A stretch of 47,561 bases of DNA from an uncultured Parabacteroides sp. (GTDB lineage Bacteria; Bacteroidota; Bacteroidia; Bacteroidales; Tannerellaceae): NCBI GenBank assembly GCA_949287365.1, contig CASEGC010000089.1:1-47561 (forward strand), given 5' to 3'. Positions 8,524 through 17,220 of the stretch are shown here, piece after piece; position 1 is the stretch's first letter; each line of letters starts with the position of its first letter. The position numbers and the translations under genes are program-made. Below the pieces are notes generated by a model. That model searched no databases. It saw only the letters and a program-made list of their open reading frames with translations, and was not told where the DNA came from.

Positions 8524-11283
8524 ATGAGAATGAGATTGAACTTTTCATCAGCGAGAAGAACCGGTATCGTGATGACGATATCCTTAGGCATGTTTCTCTC
8601 CTGTCCGAACGGATTGTTTTCACAAGCGGACAATTACATGGAACACAAGAACGACAGGGCCGCGCGAGTTTCCGACCAAGAAATGACCTTTTTCTTGGTA
8701 TTCAAAAGTCATTTCGACATAGGTTATTCGGCTTTGGCCTGCGACGTGGTGCATGAGTATCGAACGTCCATGATTGACAAGGCGATGGACGTGATAGACC
8801 GGAACGCCGATAAGATGAAGGGCCAGCAGTTTGTCTGGACGATTCCCGGATGGCCTCTCAAGCAGATGTTATGGGAACGGCAAACGCCGGAACGTCGGCT
8901 ACGCATAGAAAAAGCCTTGAGAAACGGGAATCTGGTCACGCACGCGCTTCCTTATACGACACATACAGGGACATTGGAGGCCGAGGACTTGGTTCGGGGA
9001 TTGGGTTACGCCTCCTCCTTAGCCCGCGAATATGGATTGCCTCTTCCCACTGACGGGAAAATGACGGATGTCCCCGCCCACACTTGGCTCTTGCCTACTC
9101 TCTTGAGCCATGCGGGAATCAAGTTTTTCCACATGGGTTCCAACCCCACGAATCGCACGGTAAAAGTTCCTACCCTGTTTTGGTGGGAAGGTCCGGACGG
9201 TTCCCGGGTATTGACCATGTTCTCGGAAGGATATGGAGGCGGGATATTTCCGCCTGAAGGCTGGAAACCGAAATCGTGGCTGACCTTCGTTCATGCGGGC
9301 GATAACGCCGGTCCTCCTACCGCGGAAGAGGTAGATGACATGATTTCCCGTATTAAGGAGAAATATCCGAAGGCCCGGATACGTATCGGGAAGATGGCGG
9401 ATTTCGCGGATGCCATCTTAGCGGAGAATCCGGAGTTGCCCGTCATACGAGGTGATATGTCCGATAGCTGGGTACACGGGGTGATGTCCAACCCGCAAGC
9501 TACTCAAACCGCACGGAGAATACGGCCTTTGATTCCCGCGTTGGAGACGTTGCACGCGCAACAGAAAGAATGGGGCATCATGCCTTACGAGATTGACCAA
9601 GACTTGGCGTACATTTATGACAGGAGCTTGATGTATGGAGAGCACACTTGGGGACTCGCCAACCAGCATTTCGTGCCCGGTTTGACCGGGAAAGCCTGGC
9701 ATGAGATGTATCTGTCGGGACTCAGCCCGAATTATGCTCGGATGGTGGAATCGTGGAAGGAGCATATCGGATATATCGAAGACGCGGAACGGACGTTGCG
9801 CCCGGAGTTGGAGAATGAATTGTGTAACCTCGCGGAGAACGTGAATCGGGAGGGATTCCGCTTCGTGGTCTACAATTCTCTGCCTTGGCGGCGCGATGGC
9901 ATGGTGAATTTCGCCTTGCCTTCGCAAGGTTCTATCAAGGAGACCCACGTGAAGGAGTTGGAGACCGGACGTATCAGCAAGTTGATGTTATATGGTAGCG
10001 ACTCCAAGCGATTGGGGACCTTTTTTGCGGAAGATATACCGGCGAACGGATACCGGACTTATGTCTTGACCAATGAGTCTTCGGGTGAAGAGAAAAGCGA
10101 GCTGAAAGGGGATGAGCGGGGACGCGCGATCGAGAATCGATGGTATAAAGTCTCTTTCGACCCGAAACGAGGATGCGTAAAAAGCATTTGGGACAAGGTC
10201 AATCAGCGCGAGCTGGTCGACACGCGAGCCAAGGATGGCTTTGGCGCTTACGTGTACGAGAGATACGATAAGGAGCGGTCTCTCCAATACCTGAAAGAGT
10301 ACATTTACGATGATTACAAGAACTCGCATTATCGGATAACCGGCAAAAGCGATTATCTGGAAGAGGGGGAAAACGGAGTGCATACCTCGCCCCGCGACAT
10401 GGCGTTTCATATAGAGAACCACGAGTCCGCCATTCGGGGAGTCCTTGTTCCCTCGGCCGGCGAGGAGAAACATACCGCGGGCATGACCGTGACGCTGTAT
10501 GAGGATCTTCCCTATATCGACATGAAATTGGCCATCGTGAACAAGCCTGCGACAGAGGAGTCGGAGGCGGGATGGATAGCTCTGCCTTTCGAGATGAGAA
10601 ATCCGGAGTACAGGATAGGACGTGTCGGCTCCGTCATCGACCCCGCCAAGGATTTGATAGAGGGAAGCCAGTTCAATTACATTTGGTCGAACTCCGGTAT
10701 CCTGATGAGGGACGGGGACTATTCCGTAGGCGTTTGTCCGATGGACGCTCCCGCGATAGCGTTAGGCGACTTGAATTTCATGCATTACGCCGACCGTTAT
10801 GAGTGTCCTCAATCCCATCTTTATTTCAATTTGTTCAATAACCGTTGGAACACGAATTTCACCTCTTTCTGGAATGGGAACCTGACCACGGAGGTCCGGA
10901 TATGGGTCAATCCGAAAGACACGGATGACGAGGCGGGACTGATTACGCCCGCATGGGAAACCCGTCTGCCTTTATTGGTGGGTATCGCCACCTCGCCGGC
11001 GGGGAAGTTGCCCGTGACGAACGAGGGAGTCAGCGTCTCCCGGAAAGGCGTGCTGGTCACGGCTTACGGGAATAATCCGGATGGGAGCGGGAAGTTGTTG
11101 CGCGTTTGGGAAGAGGCGGGCGATGATGGCGTTTGCGAGGTCACTTTGCCCACCCTGAAAGAGGGGATAGCGCAACCGGTGAACCTGCGCGGCGTACCGG
11201 ACGGAGCGCCAATCCCTATCCGCGAGGGACGGTTTGAATTCGATTTGGGAAAATTCGAGCCTAAGAGTTTCTTGATATATTAG
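8524..11283 (+). CDS. GH38-like alpha-mannosidase superfamily protein
   Basis: A 919-residue protein with an N-terminal export signal; FLSCPNG could be a lipobox, or the signal may be cleaved after LFSQA. FLVFKSHFDIGYS carries the His63-x-Asp65 pair that binds zinc in GH38 enzymes. FVWTIPGWPLKQML, THALPYTTHTGTLEAEDLVRGL and DVPAHTWLLPTLLSHAGIKFFHMGSNP follow in the order expected for the GH38 catalytic domain (about 55-330). A helical linker (about 330-420) and a long C-terminal beta-sandwich region (about 440-919) complete the GH38 plan. Family members hydrolyse alpha-mannosides. The usual nucleophile motif (GWQIDPFGHS-like) is not obvious; DVPAHTW may be its counterpart, so this belongs to a divergent branch. 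It lies 38 bp after the GH123-like gene and 23 bp before the alpha-galactosidase-like gene. Confidence 0.75.
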   Translation: MRMRLNFSSARRTGIVMTISLGMFLSCPNGLFSQADNYMEHKNDRAARVSDQEMTFFLVFKSHFDIGYSALACDVVHEYRTSMIDKAMDVIDRNADKMKGQQFVWTIPGWPLKQMLWERQTPERRLRIEKALRNGNLVTHALPYTTHTGTLEAEDLVRGLGYASSLAREYGLPLPTDGKMTDVPAHTWLLPTLLSHAGIKFFHMGSNPTNRTVKVPTLFWWEGPDGSRVLTMFSEGYGGGIFPPEGWKPKSWLTFVHAGDNAGPPTAEEVDDMISRIKEKYPKARIRIGKMADFADAILAENPELPVIRGDMSDSWVHGVMSNPQATQTARRIRPLIPALETLHAQQKEWGIMPYEIDQDLAYIYDRSLMYGEHTWGLANQHFVPGLTGKAWHEMYLSGLSPNYARMVESWKEHIGYIEDAERTLRPELENELCNLAENVNREGFRFVVYNSLPWRRDGMVNFALPSQGSIKETHVKELETGRISKLMLYGSDSKRLGTFFAEDIPANGYRTYVLTNESSGEEKSELKGDERGRAIENRWYKVSFDPKRGCVKSIWDKVNQRELVDTRAKDGFGAYVYERYDKERSLQYLKEYIYDDYKNSHYRITGKSDYLEEGENGVHTSPRDMAFHIENHESAIRGVLVPSAGEEKHTAGMTVTLYEDLPYIDMKLAIVNKPATEESEAGWIALPFEMRNPEYRIGRVGSVIDPAKDLIEGSQFNYIWSNSGILMRDGDYSVGVCPMDAPAIALGDLNFMHYADRYECPQSHLYFNLFNNRWNTNFTSFWNGNLTTEVRIWVNPKDTDDEAGLITPAWETRLPLLVGIATSPAGKLPVTNEGVSVSRKGVLVTAYGNNPDGSGKLLRVWEEAGDDGVCEVTLPTLKEGIAQPVNLRGVPDGAPIPIREGRFEFDLGKFEPKSFLIY

Positions 11284-11306
11284 TGGTACAATAATCCGAT
11301 AACAAA

Positions 11307-14129
11307 ATGACGTACAAAACAATTATCTTCATCATGGCCGCGCTATTGGGATTACAAAGCCCGATAACAAGCGCGGAGAGACAAGTTGCGGTGGACAAAC
11401 CGGACTGGATGCTCGACGGGAGCGTCTATAAGGCTTCCGTCGAGGAAGAGGATGGCCGTTTGCGCATAGGGAACGGCTTGGTCGAGCGGGTGTTCAGGGA
11501 AGGGACAACCGTTGGGGTGAATAACTTGATGACGGGCGAAGGGATGCTTCGTTCCATCCGCCCGGAGGCGGAACTGGTGATTAATCATATCCGGATATCG
11601 GTAGGTGGTTTGACCGGTCAACCGATTCACAATTATTTCTTGCCGGAATGGTTGGACCGGATGCGGCCGGACAGTCTTTCCTTCCGTTACGCGGGATATG
11701 AGGTGAATGATATCCGACCTCGGTTCGATTGGAAGCCGCGGGAGGAATGGATGTCGACCCATCCGGAGTGGCCCGCTCCGGGAAAGGAGCTGACGATGAG
11801 ATTCCGGGCGGACGAGGGCTTGATCCAACGGCTGGCGTCCCAATACTCGTCCGACACGTATCGGCAAGTGTTCGGATGGACGGATTTCAGCCAGATGCCG
11901 GACGGATGGACCATCCATACCTCCGCGAGCAACAAGGAAAGCTCCTTCTTCAACGAGGGAAAGCCCGGTGAGATATTGATACCGGCGAATACGTCCTCCT
12001 ACGCGGAGACGGAAATACCGGAGGAGACGGAGGTCTTGGTGGCCAAGATTTTCCCTGGTACGGATAAAGGCGCGGTTTGGGGACCGGGACTTGCTTGGGT
12101 TTTCGATCAAAAGACCGTGAAAATGTACCTGAACCTGAACGAGGGGAAATTCGGCATCACCGGAGCGGGTATCGAGTATGAGATGACTTTCGACGGCTTG
12201 GACCGCACGAGACCGGTCTACCTGCGTATGCGACGTATCGCCGACCGCCTGCTATGCGGTTACGCTTACGAGGAGGGGCAATGGATATCGTTGCGCGAGA
12301 TTAACCTGCCGAAGGATTGCGTCTCCCGATACGCTCGTGTGGGGAAGATGGACCTGAAAGGCGGAAACTTGGAGAACGCCGCGCCGGGTGAGCCCGGACG
12401 TTGCCGGATAGAGCAGGTCCAGATATTAGGCGCGCTGAACGAGATTCCCGTCGAGGAGTTCGCCTTCCTGAAGAAGCTGGAGATACAGGTGCATTACGAG
12501 GTCTACGACCGGATTCCGCTGCTCTGCAAGTGGGTCTCCGTGGAGAACGAATCGGGGCAAGATATCCGGCTCAATTCCTACAAGAGCGAGATACTGGCGG
12601 TGATGGAACCGGAGAACGCGGCGGTGTTCAACCGTAGCTTCACGACCCCGAACATCACGGTGGAGACCGACTTCGCCCATTGCAACGAGCAGGACACCGA
12701 GGACCATTACGCCAACCTCGCCACGCAACATCACGCTCATTGGGTGAGGGACGAGGCCTACACGACACAGGTGGACTGGTTGATGAACATCCCTTGTCTG
12801 CTGGAAAGCTATCCGGAGTACGGGCCTGACGTGAAGGTGGCGGTGGGCGGCTCTTTCCGGAGCCACCGGACGTGGGAGCTGTTCCACGACACGTGGGAGC
12901 GCGAGCGGAAGACGTTGCAAATCCGCCGGATGTATCGCGTGGCGGCACCTTGGGTGGCGGAGAACCCCATCTTCATGCACGTGCGGAAGGCGGACAACGC
13001 CTCGGTCAAGAAGGCCATCGACCAGTGCGCCGAGGTGGGCTTCGAGATGGTAATCATGACCTTCTGGAGCGGCGTGGACATGGAGGACGACAGTCCGGAG
13101 AATCTCTCGCGAATGAAGGAGCTGGCGGACTACGCGCATAGCAAAGGCATCGCCTTGGGCGGATATTCCCTGTTGGCGAGCCGGAGTATCGACAAGGAGA
13201 ACGACGTGGTCATGCCCGAAGGGAAAAAGCCGCAGTTCGGCGCGTCGCCTTGCATAGAGAGCGAATGGGGGCGGCGGTACATGAGGAAGCTGAGGAACTA
13301 TTTCGAGACGACCGGGCAGGACATCCTTGAGCACGACGGTAGCTATCCCGGCGACGAGTGCGCCTCCACCACCCATCCGGGTCACGAGGGCTTGGCGGAC
13401 TCGCAATGGAAGCAGTACGCCACCATCAAGGCGTTTTATCAATGGTGCAAGTCGAGGGGGATTTTCCTCAACATCCCGGACTGGTACTTCATGAACGGGC
13501 AGAACAAGACCGGCATGGGATACAGGGAGACCAACTGGTCGCTGCCACGGAAGCAGCAGGAGATTATCGAGCGGCAGAACATCTACGACGGCACTTGGAT
13601 GAAAGCGCCCTCGATGGGCTGGATGATGGTCCCCCTCGTGGAGTATCACGGCGGCGGGGAGGCGGCCACCATCGAGCCGCTGAAGGACCACCTGCCGCAC
13701 TACGAGATGCGCCTCGCGAACAACTTCGGGGCGGGCGTGATGGCCTGCTATCGCGGACCGCAGCTGTACGACTCGCCGGAGACCCAGCGGGTGGTCAAGA
13801 AGTGGGTGGATTTCTACAAGCGCAACCGCGCCATCCTCGACTCGGACCTCATCCACCTGCGCCGGCCCGACGGGACGGACTGGGACGGCTTCCTGCACGT
13901 CAATCCGCGATTGTCCACCAAAGGACTCCTGATGCTCTACAACCCGCTGCCCACCGCCATCAAGCGGACGATTGAAGTACCCGTCTACTACACCGGGCTG
14001 CACGATGCGGTGAAGGTGAAGGAACAAGGCGAGGGCGAGGCGGTCACCCTCCCCGTGAGCCGCGATTATAAGGTCGCGCTGGAGGTCGAAATCCCCGCCT
14101 ATTATTGTAATTGGTACACGTTCGAATAG
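11307..14129 (+). CDS. Large secreted alpha-galactosidase-like (GH27/GH36 clan-type) glycosidase
   Basis: A 940-residue exported protein with a signal peptide ending near ITSAER. A long N-terminal beta-sandwich region (about 30-540) contains an inserted lectin-like segment (about 180-370). A TIM-barrel domain follows. EMVIMTFWSGVDMED fits a substrate-recognition strand, and DILEHDGSYPGDECAS places Asp677 where a retaining alpha-galactosidase-type nucleophile would sit. A small C-terminal beta domain ends the protein. The assignment to the GH27/GH36-type clan is by motif style; exact family and sugar are not certain. Codon use becomes distinctly GC-rich from about 12400 onward, which also produces long antisense open frames. 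It is the last gene of the glycosidase block: a strong hairpin terminator starts 18 bp after its stop codon. Confidence 0.65.
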   Translation: MTYKTIIFIMAALLGLQSPITSAERQVAVDKPDWMLDGSVYKASVEEEDGRLRIGNGLVERVFREGTTVGVNNLMTGEGMLRSIRPEAELVINHIRISVGGLTGQPIHNYFLPEWLDRMRPDSLSFRYAGYEVNDIRPRFDWKPREEWMSTHPEWPAPGKELTMRFRADEGLIQRLASQYSSDTYRQVFGWTDFSQMPDGWTIHTSASNKESSFFNEGKPGEILIPANTSSYAETEIPEETEVLVAKIFPGTDKGAVWGPGLAWVFDQKTVKMYLNLNEGKFGITGAGIEYEMTFDGLDRTRPVYLRMRRIADRLLCGYAYEEGQWISLREINLPKDCVSRYARVGKMDLKGGNLENAAPGEPGRCRIEQVQILGALNEIPVEEFAFLKKLEIQVHYEVYDRIPLLCKWVSVENESGQDIRLNSYKSEILAVMEPENAAVFNRSFTTPNITVETDFAHCNEQDTEDHYANLATQHHAHWVRDEAYTTQVDWLMNIPCLLESYPEYGPDVKVAVGGSFRSHRTWELFHDTWERERKTLQIRRMYRVAAPWVAENPIFMHVRKADNASVKKAIDQCAEVGFEMVIMTFWSGVDMEDDSPENLSRMKELADYAHSKGIALGGYSLLASRSIDKENDVVMPEGKKPQFGASPCIESEWGRRYMRKLRNYFETTGQDILEHDGSYPGDECASTTHPGHEGLADSQWKQYATIKAFYQWCKSRGIFLNIPDWYFMNGQNKTGMGYRETNWSLPRKQQEIIERQNIYDGTWMKAPSMGWMMVPLVEYHGGGEAATIEPLKDHLPHYEMRLANNFGAGVMACYRGPQLYDSPETQRVVKKWVDFYKRNRAILDSDLIHLRRPDGTDWDGFLHVNPRLSTKGLLMLYNPLPTAIKRTIEVPVYYTGLHDAVKVKEQGEGEAVTLPVSRDYKVALEVEIPAYYCNWYTFE

Positions 14130-14147
14130 ATGTGTGGACGCATGTAA

Positions 14148-14189
14148 AAAAACAATACCGTGTTTCCGGCGAGACACGGTATTGTTTTT
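14148..14189. terminator. Bidirectional intrinsic terminator
   Basis: A perfect 16-bp inverted repeat (14148-14163 with 14174-14189, core ACAATACCGTGT) has a 10-nt loop and is flanked by A-run and T-run on the two sides. It lies between the converging alpha-galactosidase-like gene and the minus-strand hypothetical gene, so it can end transcription from both. Confidence 0.92.
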
Positions 14190-14210
14190 CCCAAGACACG
14201 AGCGTGTTTC

Positions 14211-14579
14211 TCAGCGGATGTCTATGTCCTCGCTCTCAAGCATTTCCATCGGGTCGTGGCTATCGCCTTGCCAGTAGATGACGGGCTGCACGTCGCCCGC
14301 GTACTTGCGGTAATTGTCCCGCCACGGCATCGCCCGCAGCCGTTCCAGCTTACGCTCCAGCTCCTCCTTGCTCCGGGCGAAGACGAAGTTCCAATACGAA
14401 CGGTCCTCGTTCGCGTAGTCCCAACTGTCGAAGCAGGGGTAGGAACGTCTGTCCTTCCCCACGTAAACGCCCTCTCGCGCGCCACCCTCGGCGCCCGACG
14501 CGATGTCTATCAGCTCGTTCACGCCATAGAACGCCACGCCATACACTTTCACCCTCCGGTAATTCTCCAGCTTTATCAT
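14211..14579 (-). CDS. Conserved hypothetical cytoplasmic protein
   Basis: A 122-residue protein with no signal peptide or membrane segment. It has a beta-alpha pattern at the N terminus (YRRVKVYGVAFYGVNELIDIAS), an aromatic centre (SYPCFDSWDYANEDRSYWNFVFARSKEELERKLERLRAMPWRDNYRKY) and an acidic tail. I do not recognise the family. The centre contains FVFARSKEELERKLERL, a helix that could mediate dimerisation. The gene runs toward the shared terminator at 14148-14189. It is separated by nearly 400 bp from the FKBP gene on the same strand, so it is probably transcribed alone. The start ATG at 14579 follows an AT-rich stretch, but no clean promoter is visible. Confidence 0.6.
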   Translation of the reverse strand: MIKLENYRRVKVYGVAFYGVNELIDIASGAEGGAREGVYVGKDRRSYPCFDSWDYANEDRSYWNFVFARSKEELERKLERLRAMPWRDNYRKYAGDVQPVIYWQGDSHDPMEMLESEDIDIR

Positions 14580-14740
14580 ATCTTTTCCCGTTTAAAATGA
14601 GGGGGCAAGATACGCGTTATCTCTCTATTTCCCTACCCCTTTAAGGGGAAAATATCCCACCCACGGCGGATAAAATCCTTAGCCCATGAGTACCGAAAGT
14701 ATCGTTTCTTCGTGGGGTATCTTTAATCGGCGGCGGTGAT

Positions 14741-14803
14741 TTTAAAATCAACGCCTTTGTTTTTAAAATCAGCGACGTTGTTTTTAAAATCAAAGCCTTT
14801 GAT
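14741..14803. repeat. Three tandem 21-bp units with a TTTTAAAATC dyad
   Basis: Units 14741-14761, 14762-14782 and 14783-14803 all start TTTAAAATCA and end with a G-T-rich tail (CTTTGTT, GTTGTT, CTTTGAT). The junctions give near-palindromes of the GATTTTAAAATC kind. A weaker copy at 14720-14740 keeps the same 21-bp phase. Confidence 0.8.
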
Positions 14804-14898
14804 TAAAGATTATGCACGAATATACGCCTATTTTGTTCCCCATGGGATATCTATTTAGCCCACGTATGGGTGACAACTTTCCCCCACGTATGGGCACG

Positions 14899-14944
14899 AA
14901 AAAAGGAAGCCGACCCCGCTCCCGAAAGAGCTTGGCCGGCTTCC
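14899..14944 (-). terminator. Intrinsic terminator of the glyS-FKBP operon
   Basis: On the minus strand an 8-bp stem (GGAAGCCG, 14937-14944, with CGGCTTCC, 14905-14912) encloses an inner GCTC/GAGC stem and is followed directly by six T residues (14899-14904). It begins 28 bp after the FKBP stop codon. Confidence 0.88.
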
Positions 14945-14972
14945 GAACCGTCACTACGCCGATAAGTGGGTT

Positions 14973-15524
14973 CTATTGTTCCGTTATCTCTACCACTTCC
15001 ACGTCGAAAATCAAGGTCGAGTAGGGCTGGATAGTCACCTCGCCTCTGGTGCTGCCCGCTACTCCGTAACCCAATTGCTGGGGAATCCAAATCTCCCAGC
15101 GGTCGCCCGGATGCATATATTGCAAGGCGGTGGTGAAACCATCCACGAAATCATACACGTTCGCGCCTTCGCCATCCTCGCCCGCGTAAGGCTCGCCGTC
15201 CTCGAACATCCGGCTGTCGAACACCGTCCCGTCGATAAACGTACCCCGGTAGAAGATTTTCACCTTGCTGGTGTAGTAGATGGTCTCGTCGCTATCGCCC
15301 GTCTTCAATACCTTATATAATATGTATCCGGCGTTGCTTTGCGACTCTATCCGCTCGTAGCCCTCCACCTGCGACTGCTTCTGGAAAGCCTCGTCGTTCA
15401 ACGCCCGCCACTCCTCGTCCACGGGCAGCGGGTCGTCCTCGTCGTCCCCGCACGCGGAGAGGGTGAGAGCGCAGAACACCGCCATACACAGGATTCGCCA
15501 ATAATCTTTTATCCTCATGCTCAT
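14973..15524 (-). CDS. FKBP-type peptidyl-prolyl cis-trans isomerase lipoprotein
   Basis: A 183-residue lipoprotein with lipobox LSAC (Cys25 lipidated) followed by an acidic GDDEDD stretch. An FKBP domain spans about 85-183: VKIFYRGTFIDGTVFDSRMF, VDGFTTALQYMHPGDRWEIWIPQQLGYG and YSTLIFDVEVVEI are the family's conserved blocks. It catalyses prolyl isomerisation of exported proteins in the periplasm or at the outer membrane. The start at 15524 is chosen because its ATG overlaps the glyS stop codon as ATGA, and a lipoprotein signal follows at once. A second in-frame ATG (15518) is possible. The open frame extends much further upstream, but only as antisense-like read-through of glyS with no coding character. 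Coupled translation with glyS is likely, and an intrinsic terminator follows. Confidence 0.93.
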   Translation of the reverse strand: MSMRIKDYWRILCMAVFCALTLSACGDDEDDPLPVDEEWRALNDEAFQKQSQVEGYERIESQSNAGYILYKVLKTGDSDETIYYTSKVKIFYRGTFIDGTVFDSRMFEDGEPYAGEDGEGANVYDFVDGFTTALQYMHPGDRWEIWIPQQLGYGVAGSTRGEVTIQPYSTLIFDVEVVEITEQ

Positions 15525-17065
15525 TCGATTACCTTTTTCAATAAGTTCTTCATGCTGACCTTCTCGGAGATGATGTCGTGCAATTGGTCTATCGCCACGC
15601 GCTCCTGCTCCATCGTGTCGCGGAAGCGGATGGTGACGCTGTTGTCCTTCAGCGTGTCGTGGTCCACCGTCACGCAATAGGGCGTTCCGATGGCGTCCTG
15701 ACGGCGGTACCGCTTGCCGATGGAGTCCTTCTCGTCGTACTGGCAACGGAAGTCGAGGCGGAACATCCGCATGATTTCCTCCGCCTTCTCGGGCAGGCCG
15801 TCCTTCTTCACCAACGGGAGCACCGCCAGCTTGATGGGCGCGAGGGCGGTGGGCAGGCTGAGCACGACGCGGGTCTCGCCGTTCGCCAGCGTCTCCTCGC
15901 GGTACGAGCCGGCGATAACGCTCAGGAACATACGGTCCACGCCGATGGAGGTCTCTATCACGTAAGGCGTGTAGCTCTTGTTCAGCTCGGGGTCGAAGTA
16001 TTGTATCTTCTTGCCGGAGAACTTCTCGTGCTGCGAGAGGTCGAAGTCGGTGCGGCTGTGTATGCCCTCCACCTCCTTGAAGCCGAACGGCATCTCGAAC
16101 TCGATGTCGGTGGCGGTGTTGGCGTAGTGAGCCAGCTTCTCGTGGTCGTGGTAACGGTATTTCTCGTCGCCCAGGCCCAGCGCCTTGTGCCACTTCAGGC
16201 GGGTCTCCTTCCACTTCTTGAACCATTCCATCTCCTCGCCCGGGCGGACGAAGAACTGCATCTCCATCTGCTCGAACTCGCGCATGCGGAAGATGAACTG
16301 GCGGGCCACTATCTCGTTGCGGAACGCCTTGCCTATCTGGGCGATGCCGAACGGCACCTTCATGCGACCGGTCTTCTGCACGTTGAGGAAGTTGACGAAG
16401 ATGCCTTGCGCCGTCTCCGGACGGAGGTAGACCTTCATCGCCCCGTCGGCGGTGGAGCCCATCTCGGTGGAGAACATCAGGTTGAACTGGCGCACGTCGG
16501 TCCAGTTACGCGTGCCGGAGATGGGGCAGACAATCTCGCAATCGAGGATAAGCTGGCGCAGGTCCTCGAAGTTAGATTCGTTCATGTCCTTGCTGTACCG
16601 CTCGTGAATCTCGTTCCACTTCGCCTGATGCTCCAACACGCGTGGGTTGGTGGCGCGGAACTGCGCCTCGTCGAACGCCTCGCCGAAACGCTTGGCGGCC
16701 TTCGCCACCTCCTTGTTTATTTTCTCCTCTATCTTCGCCAAGTGCTCCTCAATCAGCACGTCGGCGCGGTAACGCTTCTTCGAGTCCTTGTTGTCGATTA
16801 ACGGATCGTTGAACGCGTCCACGTGGCCCGACGCCTTCCAGATTGTCGGGTGCATGAAGATGGCGGAATCGATACCCACCACGTTCTCGTGGAGCAGCGT
16901 CATGCTGTCCCACCAATATTTCTTTATGTTGTTTTTCAGCTCGACGCCATATTGACCGTAATCATAAACCGCCCCAAGGCCATCGTAGATTTCCGAGGAG
17001 GGAAACACGAAACCGTATTCCTTACAATGCGAAACTAACTTCTTGAAAACATCTTCTTGTGCCAT
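15521..17065 (-). CDS. glyS: Glycyl-tRNA synthetase, dimeric (class IIa, eukaryote/archaea-like) type
   Basis: A 514-residue cytoplasmic enzyme that charges tRNA-Gly. Class II motifs are intact: FRNEI and EFEQMEMQFFV (motif 2), RPETAQGIFVNF, and ETSIGVDRMFL (motif 3). The C-terminal anticodon-binding domain begins near APIKLAVLPLVKKDGLPEKAEEI. This is the single-polypeptide alpha2 form used by Bacteroidetes, not the split alpha/beta enzyme of Proteobacteria. Length is normal. The gene is first in a two-gene operon, and its TGA overlaps the ATG of the FKBP lipoprotein. The upstream 155 bp are shared with the divergent Gfo/Idh/MocA gene. Confidence 0.97.
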   Translation of the reverse strand: MAQEDVFKKLVSHCKEYGFVFPSSEIYDGLGAVYDYGQYGVELKNNIKKYWWDSMTLLHENVVGIDSAIFMHPTIWKASGHVDAFNDPLIDNKDSKKRYRADVLIEEHLAKIEEKINKEVAKAAKRFGEAFDEAQFRATNPRVLEHQAKWNEIHERYSKDMNESNFEDLRQLILDCEIVCPISGTRNWTDVRQFNLMFSTEMGSTADGAMKVYLRPETAQGIFVNFLNVQKTGRMKVPFGIAQIGKAFRNEIVARQFIFRMREFEQMEMQFFVRPGEEMEWFKKWKETRLKWHKALGLGDEKYRYHDHEKLAHYANTATDIEFEMPFGFKEVEGIHSRTDFDLSQHEKFSGKKIQYFDPELNKSYTPYVIETSIGVDRMFLSVIAGSYREETLANGETRVVLSLPTALAPIKLAVLPLVKKDGLPEKAEEIMRMFRLDFRCQYDEKDSIGKRYRRQDAIGTPYCVTVDHDTLKDNSVTIRFRDTMEQERVAIDQLHDIISEKVSMKNLLKKVIE

Positions 17066-17105
17066 AATATACTCAATTTGCTATTGCTCTTTTACTTTCG
17101 GGTTA

Positions 17106-17166
17106 CAAAGTAAACGATTTTTTCCTTAGAAGACGACATTGTTTTTCGGAAAACTTCGTATATTTA
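17106..17166. promoter_or_regulatory. Divergent promoter region of glyS and the Gfo/Idh/MocA gene
   Basis: On the minus strand TTACTTTG (17113-17106) is one mismatch from the Bacteroidetes -7 TAnnTTTG and lies about 40 bp before the glyS start. On the plus strand TATATTTA (17159-17166) is one mismatch away and lies about 55 bp before the divergent gene. Clear -33 TTTG elements are lacking. Confidence 0.35.
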
Positions 17167-17220
17167 CCTCCTAAACACGTAAATGTTTCGAAGGACAGTG
17201 TAAACTCAAATAATATTACC

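Larger units (their letters stand above)
14580..14972. other. Non-coding gap with repeat array and terminator
   Basis: This 393-bp gap lies between the start of the hypothetical gene and the end of the FKBP gene. It contains the FKBP terminator (14899-14944) and a 21-bp repeat array (14741-14803). It also has two copies of CCCACGTATGGG 24 bp apart (about 14860-14895) and a GC-rich stretch (14640-14730) with a small dyad CCCTTTAAGGG. I see no open reading frame with coding character. Confidence 0.6.

Noticed and set aside
12426-14177. 583-codon minus-strand open frame opposite the alpha-galactosidase-like gene
   Set aside because: It mirrors a GC-rich real gene, has a low-complexity His/Val/Arg/Leu composition, spans the terminator and shows no family motifs.
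15525-16226. N-terminal extension of the FKBP frame to 417 residues
   Set aside because: The extra part lies inside glyS in another frame and has biased composition; the lipoprotein signal and ATGA overlap set the start at 15524.
15578-16801. 407-codon plus-strand frame opposite glyS
   Set aside because: Shadow of a conserved tRNA synthetase gene.
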